Of a stretch of DNA of 64,000 nucleotides, positions 36,378-48,525 are shown one piece after another. How positions within the stretch are numbered: position 1 is the stretch's first letter; each line of letters begins with the position of its first letter. A program made the position numbers and the translations under genes. The notes under the pieces are model-generated. The model made no database searches and had not been told where the DNA came from. It saw nothing but the letters and a program-made list of their open reading frames with translations. The stretch is taken from the NCBI GenBank assembly GCA_944470555.2, contig OX104128.1, forward strand, positions 38,423,920-38,487,919. Direction: 5' to 3'. The DNA comes from Heterobilharzia americana. Lineage: Eukaryota > Platyhelminthes > Trematoda > Strigeidida > Schistosomatidae.

Positions 36378-36706
36378 ACTGCGTGATGATTGAAAGTGGA
36401 GTGAAAATATGGATCACAGCCAAATTCCAACCAACAACCACCGGCTTCACCACACGATGCTCTATCAACTCACCTATGAGATCCGACTGCTGATCACACT
36501 TTTATTTCATTTCAATCATCAAGAGTTTTGTCCGACTACCATGTGAATTCATGAGGTGTTACTACGACTTGATCAGTCCTGTCCTGACTATTTAGTCAGG
36601 ATATCTCATCCCAATGGAAATGTACTTGAATTAGAGAGTTGGAGTATCATACTGGTTATCATTTGACTATGTGAGATGGGCGTGGTTCAGGAGACTAGTA
36701 TTGATA
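36378..36706 (-). repeat. Family D composite, inverse copy of 34090-34410
   Basis: The minus strand repeats the linker and tRNA-like unit of 34090-34410 with few differences over about 320 bases. It abuts the family A fragment at 36707, which starts abruptly inside that element, so one insertion truncated the other. Confidence 0.8.
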
Positions 36707-37968
36707 CGCCCAACTCGTCGTTTCCCATCTGGGTTCCACTTGAGGGCCTGGCGCGTGATGTCCCTGGATGGTTTTCTCAGTTTATGTCCAATCCAATGCA
36801 TCTCCACTTTCTTCTTCGTATTTGTTGCACGACAGGTTGTTGGTTGGTTTGCTGCCAACCACAGTTCCTTGTTGCTTATTCCTTCAGGCTTTCTATTGTG
36901 AATCACTTGACCTTTAGCATAATATAGCATCACATACCTGTTGAATGAGGTTGATAAAGATTTGTGGCACTAAAACCGTAGTATTGAAGCAGCAGCTGCC
37001 AAATTACTTCCAGGTCCAAGCTGTCGAAGTCGATTAATTTGAGGTATGAATTTGACTGTCATTCTATGCTCTGTTCTATGATGTTCCGCAGCGTAGCGTT
37101 GCAATCTGATCCGCACATGATTTGTTCATCGTGAAGCCAGCCGGACTGTTCCAATCGTAATTCAGTTGAATCCAGAGCATTTTTCACTTTCTGCAGGATG
37201 ATGAGCGTAATATTTTGCTTGGGTTGGACAGGGGTTGAGCATGGTTGCGCACCTGTTCTTGCAAAGACTTACATCTCCCTTCTTTGAGATTCTGACAAGG
37301 TAGCCCTTCTTCCAATCAACGGGCACGTAAATTCCTTTCCTTCCTCTCTTCCTTCCAAACCTTCTGCAATAGTGATGTGAACATGTCCGTTGCTGTTGTC
37401 TCTGCCTCTGTCTTCAGGGCTTCTCGCGGAATTCCATCTGGTCCTCCGGCTTTCTGAGCCTTCAGCGAATTCTATGGCGTTCAGAACTTCACTTCTGCTT
37501 TTGTCGGAAGGCTTGTGTTCACTGGCAGGTCTGTGGTATGTCTGGATGAGTTGCAGGTGCTGATGACGGTGGTCGATTCAAGAGGTTTTTGAAGTGGTCA
37601 GCTCATCGTTTCCTTTGTTTCCCTTCTTTGGTAATTAGATTTCCTTCATCATTTTTTATTGGTTTCATCTGTGTTGATCTCTCCCATCCCAGATAGTAAC
37701 CTGGTTAGTTGATATAATGTTGTCAGCTCTGTCCTACCAGCAGTCTGTTCTGCTTCACTTGACAGTGTGTCGTGGAAGTGTCTTTTGTCTTTGAGCGCAC
37801 TCCTCTTCACTTCTTCATCCAGTGTAGTGTTTTATAGGTTGTGATGAGTTCCTCTTTTCATTGTTCATCCCTGTATTGCACTGCAATGCACTGGTTCGTC
37901 TTCTGCTTCACGATCTTCCTCTCCCTCCTCTATCACTTTCCATATGTCCGTCGAGATCCATTCCTAGT
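36707..37968 (-). mobile_element. Family A RTE-like retrotransposon with internal deletion, lacking its 3' tail
   Basis: The minus strand covers the linker, RT and the start of the C-terminal domain. Near 36893 the sequence jumps from the C-terminal domain to the segment before the RT catalytic site. The undeleted order is seen at 60400-61130 and puts about 700 bases between these parts. The 3' end is cut by the family D copy at 36706. Confidence 0.8.
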
Positions 37969-38030
37969 AACTAGTGGACTAGTAAATGAGGTGAGGATCC
38001 TGGATTCCACTGCTACCCAATATCCATAGT
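37969..38030 (+). repeat. Smα-like SINE fragment (3' half of hammerhead)
   Basis: GAGGATCCTGGATTCCACTG and CCAATATCCAT match the region after the cleavage site of Smα hammerheads. The 5' part is missing. Confidence 0.6.
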
Positions 38031-38236
38031 TAGTTACTACATGAAGATAATTCCAAAAAGTAATATCACATTTGATTATGAAGATAGTAACCCCACGCAA
38101 TTTAAAAAGGTTAAAAATTCCCATTATAAAAGTGATAACGAACGATCCTATTCGCTTATATGTCTTGTTATGAAGATAGTGTTTAAAACTTATTTGAGAC
38201 CATCCACTGAGTAGAAATTATAGAGAACAATGCAAT

Positions 38237-39464
38237 AACAAAGACATTTACACTATAAAACCACCCCGTTTTATTTCACCGCCTCTCATCAGCTTCAAAT
38301 AAACTACAATCGAAATGAAATATAAGTAGTAATAACAACATTACACACTTCCTAAATATACAGAAATAAATGAAGATTTGAAATCCAAAATTAACAGTAA
38401 GATAGTCAGTCGGTCGAGAAAATACTGGATTATTGATCACAAACAAATCTTACTCGAAACCAATAACCATTGATAAACATCTGATAAGATAGACAATCCT
38501 GAAACTGTGGAGGAGGGCAGCGGTGGACAAGAGAGAAACATCAGTGTAATAGGAAGGGTTGATAGGAAGCTAGTAGAATACATAATCATGTGAAAAAACT
38601 GGAAAAATGTTAGGTGGAGTGATTAAGAACCAATAACCAAACAGAAGGAAGACACATGCAAAATATTATATACAACTACCAAGGTGGAGAAAGATTAATT
38701 ACACTATCTTTACGAAAACATAGATCAGACTGGAAATGTTTGATGGTGACGACAGCTTCGACAAACCGTAATCAACATGACATTCTTCGTTCGTTGATTA
38801 TCCTGAAGGATTGAGAAGCATCTGTGTATAGTGCTTTGTTGCCATCATGTGCCTACCCACTACACGCGTGAACATCAGGTTAACTTTCAGATACAAATTT
38901 CTCAGGATATCTTCATCAAATCGAGTAGATGCACTCCTTTCATCCCTCCCTATCTACTTGATTCCACAAGCACTGGTGACTTGATATACATAGTTGGGTG
39001 GTGGCGAGAGATGCTTATTGGTCTACTTCCGACTGTGTTATTGAGCATGCTACATTGTAGAGTGAAATCCGTGTGACAGTGGGGAAGCTGCTTCTCAGTG
39101 CAGCTTTTATTCTCCTTTCTATTCTCCTGTCAGATGTCTCAACATCTTCGAATGCTAGACGAAGGAAAACTAGTCTCTCAATATATTATTTTGCATGCTT
39201 CATGATGAGTTTCTTCACATGTCCATTGTGCATGATAACACACTCAGGGATACCGAATTCCTCTTCTTCTTCTTCTTGTTTGTCTTTTGAGCATAGTGTT
39301 CTTATTCTAGTTAATAGTGTCATGATGACTACTAGTATTCGATGTTAATTGTAGACTGTTTGGAGCTGATGAATGTTGGTGAAGTGAAATGATGTTATTT
39401 GATTGTTTAAATGTCTTTGTTCTTGGATTGTTCAAATTTGTCAAGGGAACTGAGAATGTATGAT
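38237..39464 (-). repeat. Left arm of a 1.23 kb inverted repeat: Penelope-like 3' part with terminal inverted repeats
   Basis: The minus strand is about 98% identical by eye to 48526-49752 on the plus strand. The content is a decayed Penelope-like GIY-YIG end: YVYQVTSACGIK, stop, IGR; IERRIKAALRSSFPTVTRI upstream; and VINLSPPW at the end. The unit has terminal inverted repeats of about 75 bases that start AACAAAGACATTTA. Beyond one end, 44 more bases are shared with the other arm, then similarity stops. Confidence 0.8.
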
Positions 39465-40199
39465 ATTGTAGAAGTTATTTCGTAACTATGAATATAATTC
39501 AGAGATGTTATAAACACCTGGAAATAATACTCAGTATGAAAATCTGAAACAGGAAGTTTGTATACAAAGAAAGATGCACCAATATGACTCCAGTGAAAGT
39601 AAACAGAAACAGCTATGCAAAACTTCACCTTTTCTCTATCCTTCAAAAGATGGATATAATCTATAAGTTTATTGAATATCGCAAATAATAATTGACAATC
39701 CTGCATGTTTTATTTATCATTTCAGTAAAGAATATTATCAGTAGTATTACCAAAATGCTTTTTTCTCTATCTCGAACGACTTAAAATGTGATGATATATA
39801 ATCATAGATAAAGTAATAGCTATGTCATTTTATTTCACCAACTGACTGCTATTGCAAAATGCCAGCTAACTTAAAAGTAGACTTTTAGCAATACAACCTA
39901 GTTTTTATTGGGATCACTCTAAGGAGAGGCATGTAATATTTACTAACAGGAAGTGTCAATATAAAATATGAAAGAACTATAGTTTAAAATGATTAATCAT
40001 TCAGTGTTAGCCTTTAAATACTGTACTTTAATTCACCTATGTTTTTAAAACAAAATTTCTATGTAAATCCGCAATTCTAAGGAAGAGTATTCTTTGAAAT
40101 AATGTTGAGAACAGTATTAACCATTTGCTGATTATTTTCTGATATAATGGAAAGTAAGATTACGTATTTGACCATTTAATGTGTTGAATAGTTCACTTA
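39465..40199. other. Unannotated AT-rich spacer
   Basis: No feature recognised. A minus-strand frame (39407-39706) runs into the repeat arm but is not a gene. Confidence 0.4.
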
Positions 40200-40545
40200 C
40201 TTATAGGAAGCTGTGTATATTGGTCAGTCGACACATACCAGATTTTTGAAGTGTCTTATCTCTATCAAAGATTTCAAATAAATAACAGTAAATCTGTTGA
40301 AGAGACGATCAATTTATCTTTTAATGATATTCACTATTCACTTAGAGTAAACCACTCCTTCAAGGTAGTCTATGAAGTACAACTTAACCTTTCGAATACA
40401 GTAAGTCTAAGTATATTTTATCCTGCGGACTTTCTAGCTATTAGTATAAAGATTATAAAGCTTTATGCATTGAAGAGATTTATTATACGTCTTTCACTTA
40501 AGATGCTTTTTTCTTATTTTCAAGGTTTCAAAATGTCACATCAGC
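40200..40545 (+). pseudogene. Penelope-like element, C-terminal GIY-YIG fragment
   Basis: EAVYIGQSTHTRF (YIG intact) near 40208 is followed, after frameshifts, by NHSFKVVYEVQLNLSNTV, LSIFYPADFLAISI and YALKRFI. This order is the GIY-YIG domain and C-terminal tail of the SL.LPW group of Penelope-like proteins. Confidence 0.7.
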
Positions 40546-40735
40546 GCTTGCCTAATTCTTGAGTAGTATTGTTTTTCTATTGCTAAGATTTTTCGTAAGG
40601 TATTTTGTTCTTCAAATATCTTTTTCGATAACAAGATTCCTTATACAAAACTGATAATCTTCATTTTATTTGAAAAGAGTAAGAAAACCATCATCATCAT
40701 CAATATCAACATAGGACCAGACATTACTGTGTAAC

Positions 40736-41945
40736 GGTCCGAGTTGCCACACCTCATATCACCATATCAAGTAAAAAAACAGTGAAGTGGAAGATGAAGA
40801 AAAGAAACTCCAGTCAAAAGAAATATGAAGTACGAAAAGAAAGAAAGAAAGAATGACAAAATGGTGAGATTCAGTATAGTGTTAAGATGAGGACAATGTG
40901 TGTATACATCTGCGCCAATGACATCGGTTCTCAGCCATATCACCTACAGTCAGTCTCCAACCACTGGTTTCTCTCGTCCCGCGGACCCCAACCACCTAGT
41001 CTGCATCGTCCTACATGGTTCAAACCGACAGTCAGAGACTTCATGCATTGATGCCATGTTTTAGTCTGGCCACCTCGGGCCTTGTTATAGCCTGGACCTA
41101 CTTCCGCCAACATTGTGTGACGAGGCAGTCGGCGACTATACATACGTAAGATGTGTCCCAACCAGCCATCTCAGTCGATGGTTGGCAACCATGTCAACTG
41201 ACTTACCTTTTCTCCCTAGAACTCTACACCTGACTTCTGCGTTACTCATATGGTGATACCAAGGAATACGGCCTATACTACGAAGGCAACGGTGGTCAAA
41301 CATATCAAGCCTTCTCATGTCTTCCACCTTCAATGGCCACGTTTCACAATCACACAGCAGAACAGACTGAACTTCTGTGCAGTACACACGAACCTTTATA
41401 GACAAGCGGACATCATGGCGGCGCCATAGGTGGCGTAAATTGGCAAAAGCCAACCCAGCTTTTTGTATCCGTGCAGAGATTTCATAGGTCACTGAGCCAC
41501 TACGGAAGGGCTGAAACTACTTCCCAGGTAAGTGGAGTGGTCGACACACTCAACCACTACACTCTATTGTTAGCCGAGGCACTACTGAAGACCAATCCTT
41601 GAGCAACAATTTGTATTTGAGTGGTGAGAAACGCATACCAAACATTCTCAAATTCCCACTCAAAGTGTTCAGAAGACTCTGCGTCTTGTTAGCGTCCTCA
41701 CCTAACGGGACTGTGTCATCCGCATATTCTAGGTCTAAAGAAAATTCTCCTGTGATTAGGTCAACCTCTGTGTAGGCAGGTGACAAGAGGGAGACCTCCA
41801 TAAGAATATTCATGATGAAATTGAATAAGAATGGAGACAGTGGGCATCCTTGACGGATACCACTCGATGAGCATAGCTACCTGGATATCTCACCATAAGC
41901 TTATTTGAAAAGAGCAGGAATACCAGGGGGAGCAGGATAAAACGA
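40736..41945 (-). mobile_element. Family B RTE-like retrotransposon, 3' part
   Basis: The minus strand encodes the RT palm with LDLEYADDTV (catalytic YADD at 41726-41715), FGMRFSPLKYKLLL, then YEISARIQKAGLAFANLR, LLCDCETW and FDHRCLRSIGRI. The C-terminal domain has GHILRM, KARGGQTKTWHQCMK and GRCRLGGWGPRDERNQWLET. Frames are broken between 41550 and 41490 and near 41140. The 3' end at 40736 coincides with that of the copy at 29181. It is the best preserved family B copy here. Confidence 0.85.
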
Positions 41946-42284
41946 ATCCATTTCATTTCGGTGGGATCTTATCAACTGCCTAGAATATCAAACCATAACA
42001 GTTTCACTGACAACTTAACATACTTTAATTCATTCAAAGAGAACCGAATATCGGTCAGCGGTTAAGGCGGACAGATATAGTCACAGAATAAAGGTCAGTC
42101 AGAACGCCAGCTTCAAGAAGAGTTAATAAATAGTCATACTTTATATAAATAATCTGATGGAAGTTTCCCGAGTAAGATAACGACAACAGCAGTAAACAAA
42201 ATATTGACATTATATGATTACATAAGCAGATCATACGATACATAAGCAAAACATTGTGATTATCATTTTGACTGTTTGAAATAG

Positions 42285-42640
42285 TTGTGATTTTCATTTC
42301 AACTTCAATCATCATCCAGTATCAATACTAGTCTCCTGAACCACGCCCATCTCACATAGTCAAATGATAATCAGTATGATACTCCACCTCTCTAATTCAA
42401 GTACATTTCTATTGGGGTGAGATATCCTGACTACACTGATCAAGTGGTAGTAACGCGTCATAAATTCACATGGTAGTCGGACAAAACTCTTGATGATTGA
42501 AATGAAATAAAAGTGTGATCAGCAGTCGGACCTCATAGGTGAGTTGATAGAGCATCGTGCGGTGAAGCCGGTGGTAGCTGTTTCGAATCCAACTGCGGTC
42601 CAAATTTTTATTTCACCTTCAATCATTACCCAGTAAGAAA
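42285..42640 (+). repeat. Family D composite: partial tRNA-like unit, linker, full unit
   Basis: The end of one unit (TTTCAACTTCAATCATCATC) is followed by the linker and a full unit at about 42490-42640 with GTTTCGAATCC. The arrangement and sequence match 33995-34410. Confidence 0.75.
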
Positions 42641-42794
42641 TATTGTATGTTAAACTCAGTTGTTTAAAACATTCGATATGAAAAAAAGATGATGTAACTA
42701 AACAAGACCGACGGAATAAACATTTAATGTTGATAAATGATTGTGTAATCAAATAACGGTCATGATGGATTACTTTCATCATCTTCTCTAGGAA

Positions 42795-43030
42795 CTTCAA
42801 CATACCACAACCATATATATAGCGAATAAAAACAGAAAATTGAATATTATCAGGTGATTGTTTAACCACAACTCAATGGTACCCTTTCACTCCTTGCTCA
42901 AAGATTACACTTGGAGCACTGAGGTTGGCATTTGTCTTCAAACCCAATAGACACGATTAGTTGATGTCTTCATGATCCTCTGATCTATTAGTTTTGGAGG
43001 AGACTTCAGTCACTCTAGCAGAATATAATT
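42795..43030 (+). repeat. Arm of a 240-base inverted repeat
   Basis: This segment matches 46540-46800 in inverse orientation, for example AATTGAATATTATCAGGTGA and the region around GTTTTGGAGG. Identity is around 80% by eye. The repeat family is unknown to me. Confidence 0.6.
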
Positions 43031-43477
43031 CCACACTAGATTGATTCCTTTGATTCAGAACGCAGTGATAATGCCACATCAGAGTACGCTGTGAAGTCAA
43101 GAAGAGTGACCTTCCTATTTGATTACGTCATCGTCTATCGATCTTATATCTCTATTCCTTCACTCATACATAGTTGCATCACCTTTTGTTTGTACCTAGT
43201 GTTTTAACTAACTGAGATCAACTCACCATAGTCTCGTTGTTTATTGTATGATCTACTTACGTAATCAATATTATGGTTACTACTCCTGTCGCTATTTCAT
43301 TCGAGAAAATTTCATTAGGTTATGCATATAAAGCATGACCATTTATTAACTCTCCTTGAATTCGCCGCTATGGTTGACCTTTAATATATGATTAGTTCTG
43401 TCCGTTTTAACCACTGATCAATATTCTGCTTTATTTCCATCAAATAAAGTATCATTTTCATTATCTGAGATAGCCGT
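43031..43477. other. Unannotated spacer
   Basis: No feature recognised. Confidence 0.4.
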
Positions 43478-43585
43478 GGGTGATGACTGAAGCATTCATC
43501 ACTGACTGACATCAGTTGGAGAACCATTAAAAACCTGGAATCACTGGACAGGTGCCTCATCCTAGTATGGGAATCCCCAGCATTC
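43478..43585 (-). repeat. Family C SINE, partial, hammerhead core lost
   Basis: The minus strand has the tail and hammerhead region of family C (CTGGGGATTCCCATACTAGG, then CTGTCCAGTG). The core reads CTGGGGA and the GAAA box is gone. The tRNA-like head is absent; a family A copy starts nine bases further on. Confidence 0.65.
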
Positions 43586-43593
43586 CAAGATAA

Positions 43594-44010
43594 ATTATTG
43601 ATTATTATTTGTCTCATGGGTTCCCAGTGGTTTCTAGTAGGGCTTCAGTAGCACGTCGCCATTTCACTGTCTTCTCTCCAGTCTTTTCAACCTGGCTCCA
43701 TCACTGCCCGCAAGCTTTCATTTATTCCTCACACCATATCATCCATGTCACCCTTGACTTGGACACCCAACTCGTCGTTTCCCCTTTGGATTCCACTCGA
43801 CGGACTGGGCTGGTGCGTCATGTCCCTGAATGTTCTTCTCAGTGTATGCCCGATTCACCTCCACTTTCTCCTGCATATCTGTTGGGCGATGTTGTTGGTG
43901 GGTTCATTGCCAGGCGAGAGTTCCTTGTTTCTTGTTCTTTCTGGCCATCTCATCCTCAGTATCGAGCGTAGGCAGCTGTTGTTGAATGTATTTAGTTGCT
44001 GGAATTTCAT
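43594..44010 (-). mobile_element. Family A RTE-like retrotransposon, short 3' end
   Basis: The AAT-type tail is at 43596-43605, then the 3' end and part of the C-terminal domain on the minus strand. It is 5'-truncated near 44010. Confidence 0.8.
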
Positions 44011-44214
44011 GATACATACTACCTCAAAGTTAAAATCCCCAGTCATCTCAAAAATGCATTACTGTATAGTGCTCATTAGTGACATGCTTCCAGATGGATA
44101 TCACGAAATTCTAATGAGAAGCTGTGACCTTTAGGGTCAACCAGTCGTAAGTGAAGCGGATGCTAACTTAAGACCTTGGGTGATAGTAGCACTATATTGT
44201 GAATTGACAGAAGT

Positions 44215-44405
44215 TGAAAACTGTGAACCATTGGAATCCAACCCAGTGGGTGAATGGTTAACGTGTTCACCGTGAAACCTGAAGGTCCTGGGTTTGATCC
44301 CTAGCCGCATCGTCGGTGCATACTGCTGAAGAGTCCCATGCTAGAACAAAACAGTTGTCTAGTGCTCCAGGGTTTTCAATGGTTCTCCAACTGACGTCAA
44401 TTCAT
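44215..44405 (+). repeat. Family C SINE (tRNA-like head and hammerhead-like motif)
   Basis: The head has GAATGGTTAACGTG (A-box like) and GGGTTTGATCCC (B-box like). A hammerhead-like segment follows at 44317-44371: ACTG, CTGAAGA, GTCCCATGCTAGAAC, AAAA (GAAA mutated), CAGTTGTC, TAGT. Related copies are at 56080-56265 and 56395-56610. Confidence 0.7.
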
Positions 44406-45061
44406 GATGAATACTACGTCATAAAAGAGAATTTGTGTATGAAACAAAGAATTTAGTTTTTATTATTGCCAGTGACAAAGTAGGTTAATCCCTCTTTACA
44501 GCCGTAGGCTATGTGCGCCAAATGCTTTTAATCAAAATTACTCGCACTGATGTTCCAACTCTTTTCAGATTCTTAAAAGAGAATTGGTGTCTGAAAGTTC
44601 ATCTTACATCTGTAATACTTTGACTTATGTTAATTCTTCTCAGTAGTTTTGATGTGTTGTATTTGCTGGTATATTCCGAAATTGTTAATATCCATTATAA
44701 ATGTTATGCACAATTACAAGAGGAATATGCATATAGTTGTGTGTGTACAACTTTAAAAATCAAAACTGCTAAACGTCGATCCTATTCCTACCCGCTTGTG
44801 TTTCAATAATGTGTCTGAGATTTGTCTTAGACCCTATAAATCAACGTGAAACATGCTAACTAGTTGAAACTACCTATAAGAGTAATATTGTCCTCGAATA
44901 AATGAAGCATTCAGACGTGAAACTACTCAATATATCACGGCCTGATAGCAACAAATCATTGATAATGAACCAAACTAACAGGTAGCAAAACATTGAGATT
45001 GGTTTATGGTCAAATAATTTCGTGCTAGTTCTGGTGGGCTGGACTGAATCATACAACGGAC
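44406..45061. other. Unannotated spacer
   Basis: No feature recognised. Confidence 0.4.
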
Positions 45062-45995
45062 AACTGTGAGGGGTGACAAGATGGGTATACGCTGACTGGA
45101 CCGATGAAAAGACGCTAGGAGATGATTTTGATTTCGCCGATGATGACTTATGTATAATGTCTAATGTCGCACAAACTCGAAAATCTACAGGTGAAAACTG
45201 ACAAATTGACAGAAGAGGCAGGCCAGCGACGACGGGGATTCAGGTGAACCTAGGGAAGACAGAAGTGATGAAGATACCCAACCAATAACAACAAGGAGCA
45301 CCAATCACCATTAACGGGAGAAATCGAAAGGAAGTTGTCGCTTTCACCTACGTACCTAGGCAGCATAGCTTCAGATGAGGATGTCAAAACCGGGATTGGA
45401 AAAGCAAGACAGGCCTCATATCATTAATCTGAAACCATTAAGTGTGGAGATCTACTGTACTGCACTCCACTCTACTCAGCATAAAGCCTGAACAACATCC
45501 GGATTTTCAACACAAATATCAGCCAAGTCCGTTGTTCTATATGGCTGAAAGACTTGGCGCGTTATGAAAAGCATTTCCAGCAAACTACAGACACATATCA
45601 CACCAACAGCTACCGCCTACAATCACCCGATACTCGAAATCCGAAGGTAAGAATAATAAGAATAAGCAAGAAGGAACTCACTCTGGCTGGCTTGCAACGA
45701 ACCAACCAAGAAACCAGCAGCAGCAGGAGAAAGTGGAGATGGATTGGATTGGACATACACTGATGAGACCATTTGGGGACATCACGCACCAGATCAGGTC
45801 CTCGATTGGAAGCCGAATGGGAAACGATGAGTTGGGTGTCCGAGGGTGACATGGATGAGATGGTGTGACGAAGAAATGAAAGCTTGTGGGCAGTGGTGGA
45901 GCCAGATTGCAGAGAAGAAAATGAGATGGAGAAGTGCAACTTACGCCGTATGTTTCACTAAGAACCCAAGGGGCAAGTAATGATAAATAAATAAG
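45062..45995 (+). mobile_element. Family A RTE-like retrotransposon, 5'-truncated
   Basis: It starts just before the RT catalytic region (FDFADDDLCIM near 45130) and continues through the linker to the C-terminal domain with a broken frame. The end is CAAGGGGCAAGTAATGATAA. Several small duplications and deletions distinguish it from 3278-6676. Confidence 0.8.
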
Positions 45996-46184
45996 TGGTT
46001 GTCTACTTTGTATAGATATATTGATAATCTATAGAAAAACGCATTTTTTTCATCCAGGTTTAGAATCACTGAAAATCACTCACAATCTCTTAGTTACTTT
46101 TAAACGCATAGGATGTTTTAGACAGAACTTGAGGTTACATTTAGGAATTATACTGACATAGGCAATTTTCGGTAAAACTGTACT

Positions 46185-46505
46185 GAAAAATGTTGTTGCT
46201 TGTATTATACCATCGCCAAAAAGATCGAATCGATCGGTCTTCATTGTCATAAGCGCTCCTGCGCAGATGCCTCGATATTGTCTGTGTTTAATTTATGTAT
46301 ACAAGTAAAAACATTATAACTAAACGTGTTGCACAAGAAGTGGTCAACATGACTCGGTAGTCTAGTGGATAACATTGTGGCATTTGATGTGATTGGCTGT
46401 GAATTCGAGTCCTAGTGGGGAGAACATCACTCACTGGGAGGCAGGTATATTCAGTGAGACGAAACGCGCATCCTGGATTCCACTACCAGCCACTATCCAT
46501 CATTA
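46185..46505. repeat. Two Smα-like SINE pieces in inverse orientation
   Basis: The piece at 46185-46290 is the 3' segment on the minus strand (GCCTCGATATTG on the plus strand). The plus-strand piece at 46320-46505 has a tRNA-related head (TAGTCTAGTGGATAAC, GAATTCGAGTCC) and a hammerhead that has lost most of the first core segment and stem II (CAGTGAGACGAAACGCGCAT). Confidence 0.7.
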
Positions 46506-46539
46506 ATATACTGAAGAGATAACTATAACTACATCTAGA

Positions 46540-46800
46540 ACAGGTTAGTCCGGGTTGTATTAATGAGTAGATTCCCCTCCAACACTAACAGATCAAATGG
46601 TTATGAAAGCATCTACTGATCGTATCTTTTGGGTTTGAAGGTAAATGCCAACCTCAATGCTCCAATTGTAATCTTTGAGCAATGAGTAGAAAGGGTATCA
46701 CTGAGATATGGTTAAACAATCACCTGATAATATTCAATTTTCTGTTTTTATTCGCTATATGTAGGATTGTGATATGTTGAAATTCTTAACCTGCTATGTC
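46540..46800 (-). repeat. Second arm of the 240-base inverted repeat
   Basis: Inverse match of 42795-43030. Confidence 0.6.
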
Positions 46801-47509
46801 CTAAAGAAGATTCCATTATAGTGTAAAACTATTCGATGCAAGTTTGTTCTAAAATCTCTCACATTAAATTTCATATCTATGTCTCAATTGGTATGTCTAA
46901 CAGACAACTAAACACTCACATGTATATAGAACCTGATCAAAAGGTATAAAAGTTGACCGATTTTAAATGTTACTATATTCTTTTAGGCTCTATTTAGTTA
47001 GTAGCAATCAGAAAGTTGAATAATTAAGCGATCAGTTCATTTTATAGTAAAACAGACAAACGTTTACGTAAACACTAAGTAGACAGAGAAATTGAATTAT
47101 TTCATACTAGGAATCACATGGAATACAGTAGAATATACTGAGTTTAAATTTAGAAATAGAGCAAACTATTTCACTTGTGTTTTAAGTCAGGAAATTATGA
47201 ACATTATTTTCGAATTTTATACTCTACCACAGTACACAAATTCTACTCCTACTTAGATAATAAATATTCGTCGCCATTATAATTGATGCAGTTATTTTCT
47301 TATTGTTTTCTACAGAATTACAATAAAATACTAATTGGAAGCAATTGGAAAACCATCGAAGTGATTTAGAGAGATGATTATCACCAATGAGTCACAGATT
47401 CAAACTCTGCTCCACGTATTCAAGTTTGGGCTGCCAAATAGTCGTTACACAATAGGTATGGCTTATTGTCTATTACATGGATGTACACATGATTGCTAAG
47501 TGCGTTTCG
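46801..47509. other. Unannotated AT-rich spacer
   Basis: No feature recognised. Confidence 0.4.
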
Positions 47510-47650
47510 TTGGTATGAAAAGCCAGTCGGAAATTTAAACAAATAGGTAAAGGTTGAATAAGCTTTCCTCACACAGTTCTTAGGCACTGGTTCAAATCCT
47601 TTTGGAATAACGGTTTTTGTTTCAACTTCAGCCATCACTTGATAACATTC
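47510..47650 (+). repeat. Degraded family D tRNA-like unit
   Basis: ACTGGTTCAAATCC (B-box like) is followed by TTTCAACTTCAGCCATCAC, as in the other family D units. The 5' half is hard to follow. Confidence 0.45.
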
Positions 47651-47779
47651 CGTCAAAATACAGCTATCCTAAATGAACTTATTTCATTCTATAACTTTCT
47701 GTTTAATCAGAAAGTGTTTCCAAGTCAATGAAGCTCCTTGTCAGGAGATAGATATTGTTATGCATCATAGGTTATTACA

Positions 47780-48525
47780 TGTAAGCATTCCGTGTAAGGG
47801 TTATCCTTCTATCCACTTCTTTCGCAAAGATGGATTAATTTCTTGGGTCCTTAGGACTTGTAAGAACCTTAACAGTTACACATCTTGCACTCCTATGGGA
47901 ATAATCGGAAGACTACAAACTTTAGTTTTAGACGTAAACGTAACCTATGCAAACTACTTAGGTCTCATAATTCGTTTTCTGTTTATGATGGTGTATTAAA
48001 GAAAGTTACAAGTGTGATTTGTCTAGGTGTGCGTTATCCCTCGGACCTTTCATGGTCCTCTCATGTCTTGTTAATCTCCGAAAGAGATTTCCGCATAAGT
48101 TTCTTATATTACGAAGCTGAGAGTATCAAGTATAACTCAATCTCTTCGCTTGTTTTTTAACAACTCCTTCATCTTGCCTCTATTGTTCCTCTTTATTCTT
48201 TCCTAGGATGCTCCAAAAACTATGGCATACTGCATAGAACGTTGAAGACTGTCAGCAGGACTACTGGCGTATCTCTAAACCGTCTAATTAAGACTGTTGT
48301 GGACAAACATCTTAACTTGTGTAAACATTTAGCAGGAGTTATTTCATTAGCTGAGCAGCATCCACTTTACTCACAGCTCTCTGCATATCCGTCATCAGGT
48401 GAGACCAGGAGCAAGTATGTAAGACTTTATGCACATACTAATCAATATAAAAGCTCAACAGTACCGTAATCAGGTTATATTCTGTGCAATGAAGAAAGTG
48501 TTAGAAATGAACTAATCAACTTTCG
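47780..48525 (+). pseudogene. CR1-like retrotransposon, RT C-terminal part
   Basis: Broken frames read LGVRYPSDLSWSSHV, then SFILPLLFLYSFLGCSK, HRTLKTVSRTTGVSLNRLI, AEQHPLYSQLSAYPSSGETR and KYVRLYAHTNQYKSS. This is the thumb and C-terminal end of CR1/Jockey-type non-LTR elements known from schistosomes (SR1, pido and relatives). It runs straight into the right arm of the 1.23 kb inverted repeat at 48526. Whether that junction is an insertion or the natural 3' region is not clear. Confidence 0.7.

Noticed and set aside
38831..39348. Two frames of 81 and 91 codons conserved in both arms of the inverted repeat (also 48641-49158)
   Set aside because: They lie antisense to the decayed Penelope-like coding region and are conserved because the arms are almost identical overall.
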